Origin: an uncultured bacterium
GTDB taxonomy: Bacteria > Patescibacteria > JAEDAM01 > Absconditabacterales > Absconditicoccaceae
Direction of reading: 5' to 3'
Length of the DNA stretch: 5,551 nucleotides
Assembly (NCBI GenBank): GCA_937950065.1
Contig: CALFEN010000251.1
Location: 1-5,551, forward strand
The notes under the pieces are model-generated. The model had not been told where the DNA came from, did not search any database, and was given only the letters and a program-made list of their open reading frames with translations. Positions 1 through 5,517 of the stretch are shown in pieces. Both the position numbers and the translations under genes were made by a program. How positions within the stretch are numbered: the first letter of the stretch is position 1; each line of letters starts with the position of its first letter.

Positions 1-30
1 TTGGGTTAAGTTTTTGAAAAATAGTTTCAT
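1..30 (-). CDS. Start of a further gene, cut by the left edge (possible third surface-protein paralogue)
   Basis: An ATG at 30-28 opens ten codons without a stop to the window edge (MKLFFKNLTQ). Supporting points are the position 50 nt after the stop of the 148-aa surface protein on the same strand, and the sequence TATAATCTAGA at 71-61. That sequence is identical to the promoter core of the 198-aa surface protein and lies 35 nt upstream of this ATG. The short basic N-terminus resembles the starts of the two paralogues (MKQF..., MKKT...). Membership of the same family is inferred from context only, because the membrane helix and KARQTT motif would lie outside the window. Confidence 0.5.
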   Translation of the reverse strand, partial: MKLFFKNLTQ

Positions 31-60
31 TTGTGATATTGTTAAATGTAAAAAATATTA

Positions 61-71
61 TCTAGATTATA
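61..71 (-). promoter_or_regulatory. Promoter -10 region, TATAATCTAGA
   Basis: Read on the minus strand, 71-66 is a perfect TATAAT followed directly by CTAGA. The same 11 nt occur at 1507-1497 ahead of the 198-aa gene. No good -35 hexamer is seen at the usual distance (94-89 reads GCCGAA). The start codon at 30 lies 35 nt downstream. Confidence 0.5.
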
Positions 72-80
72 AATAATAAA

Positions 81-527
81 TTATTCATTTCGGCAGAGAT
101 AAGAGCATCCTATAGAATTAGATGCGGTAGAACTCCGTAGTTGTGCTGTCTCCAGATTGCAGTTGAAGTTTCAATCGATTCAACGTCTCATATTATTTGC
201 TATAAAACACTTGGTATAATTTTTTGGCAAATTTCATCAGCAAAGAGCTGTAGTCCATGTTAGTGTCGTCCGTCCGGTTGGACTAGTTGTGGACCGATAA
301 TAACAACTGATGAGAGTCAGATCTTTTAATCCTTTTTTATCTACTAGAGTATTCCATTTCGCAGCAGTTAAAGTTTCTCAATTATTTACATATAGAGCGG
401 TGGGGCTTGAATCAGTCAATCATGGATTGGTTGTCTGCCGAGCTTTGATAAAAATATAAAACATCGTCAAGCAGGTGCTGGAAAAAATTATTGCTCCTAA
501 AAACGCATTTAAGATAGTTTTTTTCAT
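81..527 (-). CDS. Membrane-anchored cysteine-rich surface protein, 148 aa
   Basis: The gene has six in-frame TGA codons read as Gly (residues 36, 50, 97, 98, 116, 119) and ends in TAA. Residues 1-9 are a short cytoplasmic tail and about 10-27 form one hydrophobic helix. KARQTTNP (28-35) and TLTAAKWN (52-59) follow. The same two motifs occur in the 198-aa neighbour, so the pair are paralogues in their N-terminal module. The TLTAxKWN segment resembles the short linker motif of phage-tail-fibre-like and patescibacterial surface proteins (from memory). The rest (70-148) is predicted extracellular and holds six cysteines (75, 96, 107, 123, 141, 145), enough for three disulfides. It does not resemble the neighbour's C-terminal domain. 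The N-terminus lacks the type IV pilin GFTLIE motif. The specific role is unknown; display on the cell surface is inferred. The start is the first ATG, with no Shine-Dalgarno sequence before it. Confidence 0.85.
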
Positions 528-879
528 TAGTTCAAATTAATTGAATAAAAAGTTTTGGTCTGAATTTAAGGTTCCATTTGCTTTAAATGAAATCCATTAT
601 TTCTATGATTTTAAATGTTACATTGAATTTTTATATGCAAGAAAAATTTATGTATATGAAAAAAGTAAATTTTCCTTTCTCGTGGTATATAAAAGACAAT
701 ATAATATTTTGTAATAATATTATAAAAAAAATTTTTTATAATTCAAGTAGAAAGCTTTTGAGATATATAAAATTAGAAATATTTTCTAAAGAACTTATGA
801 AATCAGAATATTTAGAGTTGTCTTTTTAGATATAACCAAAAAATTGCGAGGATTAAAAAGAAATTTATTGATAGAAGAT
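528..879. other. 352-nt intergenic region without a convincing gene
   Basis: This very AT-rich stretch separates the two surface-protein genes. On the minus strand no ORF longer than a few codons starts in it. On the plus strand an 80-codon ATG ORF (587-829) is open, but it encodes no glycine at all (neither GGN nor TGA), has no ribosome-binding site and matches nothing I recognise. A minus-strand promoter-like sequence lies inside it at 746-719. A weak bulged hairpin (TTCATTT/AAATGGAA arms) lies near 570-590, and a perfect 7-bp AT-only inverted repeat with a 3-nt spacer lies at 773-789. The most economical reading is spacer plus a long 5' leader for the 148-aa gene. Confidence 0.5.
719..746 (-). 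promoter_or_regulatory. Sigma-70-type promoter, TTGAAT-N16-TATAAT
   Basis: On the minus strand, TTGAAT (746-741) is followed after 16 nt by a perfect TATAAT (724-719). This is the closest match to the bacterial housekeeping consensus in the window. Transcription would start near 712 and reach the 148-aa start codon at 527 after about 185 nt. Because the region is so AT-rich, a chance match is possible. Confidence 0.5.
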
Positions 880-1476
880 CTATTGTTTAAGTTCCATTAC
901 ATTGAATTGACTTGGTAGTGCAGAATTTTTTTTCATTAATATACGTCATCAGTCACTTAGACAGTAGATTTTGAAGTTGTGGCTTCAAGCTGACAATGTA
1001 CTTGTAATGTAATTGAAGTTTAATGTTTCTGCGAATCAGACAGTTAATGATGACCGAAAAGATCGTCATCAGCTTGATAATTTTGTTCAATCTATAGCAA
1101 TGTCACAGTATATAGCTGCAGCAGAAGCACCGTTATTTATCACTGGCAAGCTTACTGAAATTAGCACAGGATTTGCTAAAGTTGTCATAGTGAGGTCAGC
1201 TCATGGGACAGCGGTAAATGATGATGTTGTTTGATAGTCTCAATCTGTTAAGGATAGTTTTTTATAATTTACCTTGGAGTTTGAAACTACAGAATTCCAC
1301 TTACCGGCGGTTAGAGTGTTTCCTGGGTTAGCATAAAATCATTGTCCGTCATCAGCAATGTTGGGATCGGTAGTTTGCCGTGCTTTGAGGAAGATTACCA
1401 ATGAGACTATAATGGTAAAACTAGCAAATAATCCTAGGATTATTCAATTTTTGGCGGTGTTTATAAATTGTTTCAT
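880..1476 (-). CDS. Membrane-anchored surface protein with predicted jelly-roll (C1q/TNF-like) domain, 198 aa
   Basis: The reading frame holds eleven in-frame TGA codons (residues 11, 46, 79, 92, 130, 136, 137, 147, 164, 176, 177), so 11 of 16 glycines use TGA; the stop is TAG. A short basic N-terminus is followed by a hydrophobic helix at about 12-30, then KARQTTDP (31-38) and NTLTAGKWN (53-61), the module shared with the 148-aa paralogue. Residues 85-198 are rich in beta-strand patterns. LSAGSHNFKIYC (161-172) fits the 'L-x-A-G-x-H-x-F/I-x-L' strand of trimeric C1q/TNF-like and phage-fibre beta-sandwich domains, and FNVMEL closes the domain as a last strand would. Topology should be N-in with the C-terminal domain outside the cell. 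The partner and role (adhesion, host contact) are inference. The ATG is fixed by an in-frame TAG eight codons upstream of it. Its own promoter lies just before it. Confidence 0.87.
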
Positions 1477-1496
1477 TTTTTTGGGAATGATAAATG

Positions 1497-1528
1497 TCTA
1501 GATTATAGTAAAATTTTTTAAAAATCAA
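1497..1528 (-). promoter_or_regulatory. Promoter for the 198-aa surface protein
   Basis: On the minus strand a perfect TATAAT at 1507-1502 continues into CTAGA, giving the 11-nt core also seen at 71-61. TTGATT (1528-1523) lies 15 nt upstream, and TCTTGA (1530-1525) gives a 17-nt spacing. Transcription would start near 1495, leaving a leader of about 20 nt. This separates the surface-gene cluster from the operon ending at 1545. Confidence 0.6.
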
Positions 1529-1544
1529 GAGATTTTATATGAGA

Positions 1545-2102
1545 TTATATATTTATATTTTTGGTGTTTCTGAGTATGGATAATACAAATTTATCAGAAA
1601 GTCTATATCTCCTCTGAAAATCTTCACTAGACATAAAAACCATTCATATATCATTTATAAAATTATCTTTAAAGATTTCTGCGATGTTTGTTTTTATTTT
1701 ATCAATAAAATCTTTTCATATAACTTTGTATATTACTATTATATCGATATTTTGATTGCTATTCATTATAGGATTGCCAAAGAAGCTTCCAAGATAGTAT
1801 TTTTCTACAATAGTATCGTATTTCATAAATTCTTTATTTATAGAAAATTCTATGCTCTGCATAAAGATCCTTTTGATAAGTTCATATATTTCTACGGATA
1901 TATATATAGACCATTTATTATTGTCTTTGTCTATAGTAACAATTTCTGCTTCAAGTAAGGAGTCTACCTGTTTTTTGATAGCAGGGAAAGACCATTCCAG
2001 TTCGGTTTCCAGGGCTCTGATAGATATCCCTTGTCTTCTAAATAGGAGATACTTTAATATATCTGTTTTTGTCTTACTTCAAATAAGTTTTTCAATATTC
2101 AT
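1545..2102 (-). CDS. Winged-helix DNA-binding protein fused to a degenerate nucleotidyltransferase domain, 185 aa
   Basis: In-frame TGA codons encode Gly 8, 129 and 153; the stop is TAA. Residues 8-70 read as an ArsR/MarR-like winged helix: KTDILKYLL helix, a second helix at ISIRALETEL, a recognition-type helix at SFPAIKKQVDSLLEA, and the wing strands IVTIDKDNNKWSIYI. Residues 95-185 resemble a minimal nucleotidyltransferase (MNT) fold: KYYLGSFFG (101-109) occupies the GS-xxx-G position and NIDIIVI (118-124) the catalytic strand. Family members carry D-x-D there. Here the first Asp is Asn118 and only Asp120 remains, so catalysis is doubtful. It is the last gene of the operon, 4 nt after its neighbour. 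It is most likely a regulator or sensor rather than an active enzyme; the target is unknown. Confidence 0.8.
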
Positions 2103-2106
2103 CTTT

Positions 2107-2712
2107 TTAGTTAATTTTTTTATAAACTGCAAGCCGATTTTTTAGCAAAGGTACCATTTGTTCAAAATCATCAGAATTTAATATTCACTCGAGTAAATAT
2201 TTTTTTACTACCCGTTCTTCCATAATTTTTATATTTTCTTTGAGTTTATCTCCATCGGACAGCCTTTTAGCCTCGCTTATTTTATCATGTACCAATAAGA
2301 TATTTGCACTTACATTGAGTAGTTCTTTGGTCAAATAGTAATCCAGAACTTTTTTTACTTTTACAAAAAGTGAGTTCTCAAAAAGTATCATAGATGATTT
2401 TATTTTTGCGTCCAAAAAATTAAGGTTATTTTTCTTTTTGGTCAGGTCTTCCTTGACTCATAGCCAATATTCTTTGTCTCAATTTTTCTTGATATATTTA
2501 TCTGCTATACTGATATTATCATCAATATCATAAATTTTTTGGTCTATATCTTTGATAAGATCCATGCATTTCTTGTAGTTGTCTTTTTTGCTCAATGATA
2601 CAGATATATTATCAGAGTTGATTACGCAGTAATATTTATATTCAAAATAAGCAAAGGTATTGTTTGCAAAAAACAGGATTAATACTAATATCAAAACAAG
2701 TTTTTTTAGCAT
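2107..2712 (-). CDS. Small secreted helical protein with signal peptide, 201 aa, function unknown
   Basis: TGA codons at residues 78, 85 and 176 are read as Gly and join what would otherwise be three fragments; the stop is TAA. The N-terminus is a typical Sec signal peptide: KK at 3-4, a hydrophobic core LVLILVLILFF at 5-15, and NNTFA before a likely cleavage after Ala21. The mature part is highly charged and mainly alpha-helical, with several amphipathic stretches (45-75, 88-110, 150-175). It has two cysteines (29 and 49) that could form one disulfide outside the membrane. I recognise no family. The start ATG follows the AI-2E gene stop as TAA-TAA-ATG, so the two are almost certainly co-transcribed, and the protein may work with that membrane protein (inference). 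Confidence 0.8.
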
Positions 2713-2715
2713 TTA

Positions 2716-3996
2716 TTATTTTTTGTTTTTAATTATAAAATCTTCAAAACCTAGATTTATAACTACTGCAAGAGGAACTGCAAGTACTATTCATATAAAT
2801 CACATCACTATTCATCACTCTATCATGGCTATAAATATCAGAAGTGGACTAATTCCCAATGCTATATTCATGATCCTTGGTACCAAGATATGTCATTCAG
2901 CGAACTGTATCAAGTAGTAGGCTGCTCACACTACAGCTACTCCAAATATTCAGTAATTTGGAAATGCAACTAGTAATGCTGGTAATGCTCCGAGTATAGG
3001 TCAGACGTAAGGCACAAATTCTGTAATTCATGCTATCAGGGAAAGTGTGAATTTGTATGGTAGATCTATTCCAAAAAAAGTTAAAGAATAAAGCATTACG
3101 AATACCATACTTCATATAAATAATGAAAGTACAAGTTGTCACTTTAGCCAATATCATAATTTTAAATAAAGTTTTTTTAATTTCAAGCTTACATATTCTG
3201 AACTTCAGGTAAGTGATGCTATCAAGTTGATCACTCAATCTTTTTCTAGAGAGAAGAATATAGACATCACTGTAATTACTACAATGTTGTATATTGTTGC
3301 TATAAGCATCTTGATGATGTTTACTACAATATTACCAAAATCTTTGGTGATAGTAGTTCCGAAGCTTACTATAGAATTTATATTTTGCTGTAGGTAAGAT
3401 TGTAATGAATTCATAAACGCTTCATTACTGACGTATCATATTATCAGGTTTTTCATAGGTAAAAAAGATATGCTGTTTATCATTTCTTTTAATCCCTGTT
3501 CCTCCAATATTTTTTGAAATCAGCTTATTTGATGTACAAGAGTTGTGATAATTTCTCAAGTTTGATTTAATACAAATGGGATAATAAGTAAGAATCATGA
3601 AGTTAGAAATGCAAATGCTAGGATATATGATACCAAAATAGCTATCCCCCTAGGCATTCTCGCTTTCTTTTCAAAAAATAGAATAATAGATTCTAATGCT
3701 ATAGATATAATATATGCAGCAAATATCATATATATAAGCTCCAATGATTTGAACAGCAGAAAAGAAACATACACTACTAATGCTCCTATAAGCCAAAATT
3801 TAAATATAAATTTTGTGCTGTACTTCTCTCATTTTTCTAGTAATGTCCCGTCTTTTGGCTTTAGAGTATTTTCCATTTTTTCGAGTTTCTCTATTTCTTT
3901 TTCAGTGTTTCACTTGGACTCTTGCTTTTTGGACTGTTTGGTAGATTTTTCCAGATATTTATTGAGTTTTTTGAAAATATTTATAAATTTGTTCAT
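2716..3996 (-). CDS. AI-2E/PerM-family membrane transporter, 426 aa
   Basis: This is a multipass inner-membrane protein of the AI-2E transporter (PerM/YdiK) family, whose members export small molecules or act as ion antiporters; the substrate here cannot be told. Hydrophobic segments lie at about 67-85, 86-106, 118-142, 222-250, 286-308, 315-345, 350-366 and 384-414. The family core is clear: IAGITEFVPYVGPILG (321-336), AEGHILVPRIMN (366-377), GISPLLIF (381-388) and GFIGIVLAVPLAVVI (399-413). Twenty of 31 glycines are TGA, including Gly323 and Gly332 of the core motif and the pair 394-395. An extra N-terminal Lys/Glu-rich stretch (1-60) is predicted cytoplasmic and makes it longer than the usual 350 or so residues. 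Its ATG lies inside the end of rnpA (16-nt overlap), and the next gene starts 3 nt after its stop. Confidence 0.93.
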
Positions 3997-4385
3997 AATT
4001 TATTGGATAAATTTTTAAAACTTATGTCAAACATTTCTTTTATTTCTTCTTTTATATGTTTTTTGTCTTTTGTTTCAACTAGTTTTTTTAAAAAATCATT
4101 AGTTGCTTTATTTGTTATTACAAATATTTTATAAAATTTGTTGTTGTAAGGACTGCTGACATAATCTTTGTTTTTTATGTGATTGTAGAGTATCCTCTTT
4201 ATTAGAGTTCTCAATACAGTTTTTTTACTGAATTTAAGCGAGATCTGGACACTGTATTGATTGTATTTTTTGTTTGGATACTGGAAAAAATAGAAAAATG
4301 AAAAAAATTTTCAATGTATAATATTTTGTTTTTTGAATAAAAAATTTATATCTTTGGACGTAAGTCTATTTATTTTTTTTAGCAT
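3981..4385 (-). CDS. rnpA: Ribonuclease P protein component, 134 aa
   Basis: This is the protein subunit of RNase P, which helps the catalytic RNA trim 5' leaders from pre-tRNAs. The start MLKKINRLTSKDINFLFKK matches the family N-terminus (mL...RL....DF..vfk). HGKFFSFFYF (24-33) gives the first strand, QISLKFSKKTVLRTLIKRIL (48-67) the conserved helix region, and FYKIFVI (84-90) the later strand. Length is normal for the family. The usual R-N-R-x-K-R signature is R59-T-L-I-K-R64, so the Asn and the second Arg are replaced. TGA encodes Gly25 and Gly131; the stop is TAA. The ATG is 3 nt after the holB-like stop (TAA TCT ATG), and the 3' end overlaps the transporter gene by 16 nt, so the three genes are one transcript. 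The usual neighbour rpmH is not present here. Confidence 0.9.
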
Positions 4386-4388
4386 AGA

Positions 4389-5306
4389 TTATAGATTTAT
4401 ATAAAATAACACGTTTTCTACTCATACATTCGCTTCTATCATTTTCTTTGCCAAGATGATTTTTTGTATTTTTTCATAGTCTTTGGTTTTGTCCAGACCA
4501 TAGATTATAGCATCAAAAAATATTTCTAGATTTCAATTTTTGTAGACATTATTTAATATATTTAATTTCTCATTGTGTTTGCCGTTATCATTGATTATTT
4601 GCAAATATTTTTGATAATAGTCTAGTATCGCAGGTAAGTCATGATATTCATTATCAGATTTATTTTCAATAATTTTTTTTGCGAAACCTATTCTTCACAT
4701 ACTAAAATTTGTTATAAGATCTATAGATTTCTCGTCTTTATCCGGATAGGACTGTTTGAGAAAAGTCCTCACTTCGTCGTATGTAGGCATTTCAAATCTT
4801 ATGAGGAATGCTCTAGAAATGATGGTATCCAAGACAGATTGTATATTGTTGCTTGTAGCTATTATCAAGACATTGCCATATACCTCTTCAAATGTCTTGA
4901 GAAAGGCGTTTGCTGCAGATGTAGTCATTCTTTCTATATTTTCAATAAGGACTATTTTTAGCTTACCGACACTTGATTTTGCTATCCATTCGTTGATCTC
5001 TCTGCTACCAAGGTCTAGGAATATCCCTTCTCAATCTATTTTTACATTTTGATTTTTTGTTTCTACTTCTATTTTGATAGTATGTCTTTTGCCTAAATAT
5101 TCACTCAAGTCCTTGATATATAGAAAATCTGTTTTGTAATTATCTCATAATACATCTTTTGTTAGATTTTTGAGTATATATGATTTGCCTACATTACTTG
5201 GTCAGTGCACGATCATGAATTTGTAGGCTGGAGCTCAAGTTTGCTTGATGTTTTCAAAAAAATCTTTCAAAATTTTTTGAGCTACTGGATTTCAGCAAAT
5301 AGTCAT
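4389..5306 (-). CDS. holB: DNA polymerase III delta'-like AAA+ clamp-loader subunit, 305 aa
   Basis: It belongs to the clamp-loader AAA+ family that places the sliding clamp on primed DNA. Walker A is HGPSNVGKS (34-42), and its first Gly35 is a TGA codon. The Walker B strand is KIVLIENIERMT (117-128), with Glu-Asn-Ile-Glu in place of Asp-Glu-x-x. The family motif AANAFLKTFEE (131-141) follows, then sensor 1 ATSNN (150-154) and SRA (164-166), which keeps the arginine finger of the SRC motif. SMGRIGFAKKII (202-213), with Gly204 as TGA, is the typical lid-domain helix. The four zinc-binding cysteines of DnaX are absent, which favours delta' over tau/gamma. Eight of 17 glycines are TGA; the stop is TAA. 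It is the first gene of the operon. The ATG is chosen because the open frame upstream, back to TAA at 5366-5364, has no ATG, GTG or TTG start. Confidence 0.85.
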
Positions 5307-5351
5307 TTTTATGTTTCCGAATAAAAATTTTATAAAATATAAAATTATATT

Positions 5352-5380
5352 TATAATATCAAATTATAATTTTATTTCAA
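5352..5380 (-). promoter_or_regulatory. Candidate promoter of the holB-rnpA-transporter operon
   Basis: On the minus strand TTGAAA (5380-5375) is followed after 17 nt by ATTATA (5357-5352), or after 18 nt by TTATAA. The start codon at 5306 lies about 45 nt downstream. Perfect TATAAT hexamers also occur at 5368-5363 and 5349-5344 but without a -35 at the right distance, so the exact start point is uncertain. Confidence 0.4.
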
Positions 5381-5390
5381 GGGTTTTTGA

Positions 5391-5408
5391 CTGGAAATTT
5401 TTGTCCAG
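5391..5408. repeat. Short inverted repeat CTGGA-N8-TCCAG between divergent promoters
   Basis: Two 5-nt arms with three G/C positions each flank an 8-nt AT-rich loop, about 10 nt upstream of the operon's -35 box. It stands out from the surrounding AT sequence and could be an operator for a dimeric regulator. An arm length of 5 nt is short enough to be chance. Confidence 0.25.
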
Positions 5409-5457
5409 ATGATTTATATTTGTCTATCTAGATTAGATTATTTTTCAAAAAGTTTTC

Positions 5458-5485
5458 TTGATTTCAAAAGTTTTATATATATTAT
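5458..5485 (+). promoter_or_regulatory. Candidate promoter for the rightward gene, TTGATT-N16-TATTAT
   Basis: TTGATT (5458-5463) and TATTAT (5480-5485) are separated by 16 nt. They would start transcription near 5492, about 26 nt before the ATG at 5518. Confidence 0.4.
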
Positions 5486-5517
5486 TTTTATAGTTTAAAT
5501 AAATTACATTGTAAATA

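Noticed and set aside
587..829. 80-codon plus-strand ORF in the gap between surface genes
   Set aside because: It has no glycine codon of any kind, no ribosome-binding site and lies opposite a strong promoter-like sequence. With only TAA and TAG as stops, an ORF of this length is plausible by chance in AT-rich DNA.
618..908. Repeat TTACATTGAATT at 618-629 and 897-908, and GTTCCATT at 571 and 891, as a remnant of a duplicated surface gene
   Set aside because: The matches are short and AT-rich, so several 12-nt matches are expected by chance in this window, and no reading frame survives around the copy in the gap.
1013..1234. 73-codon plus-strand ORF
   Set aside because: It is antisense to the 198-aa surface protein; the minus-strand reading has a membrane helix, the shared anchor motifs and a beta-sandwich pattern.
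81..1476. Type IV pilins
   Set aside because: Each protein has a single N-terminal hydrophobic helix, but neither has the prepilin peptidase motif (G|FTLIE) with Glu5.
1508..1528. Terminator after the winged-helix gene
   Set aside because: The only symmetry there is an A/T-only palindrome without a GC stem, and it overlaps the promoter of the next gene.
1752..2145. Two overlapping plus-strand ORFs
   Set aside because: They are antisense to the winged-helix/nucleotidyltransferase gene and show only low-complexity hydrophobic translations.
2897..3238. 113-codon minus-strand ORF
   Set aside because: It is out of frame inside the AI-2E transporter, whose own frame carries the family motifs over the same bases.
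4002..4010. TTATCCAAT on the minus strand as a DnaA box, with rnpA suggesting a nearby origin
   Set aside because: It is a single imperfect match inside coding sequence, with no cluster of boxes and no dnaA or rpmH in the window.
4641..5052. Two plus-strand ORFs (4641-4961 and 4756-5052)
   Set aside because: They are antisense to the holB-like gene, which has recognisable AAA+ motifs throughout this interval.
81..5306. A run of pseudogenes with many premature stops
   Set aside because: The interruptions are exclusively TGA, never TAA or TAG, and no frameshift is needed in any gene. That pattern is recoding, not decay.
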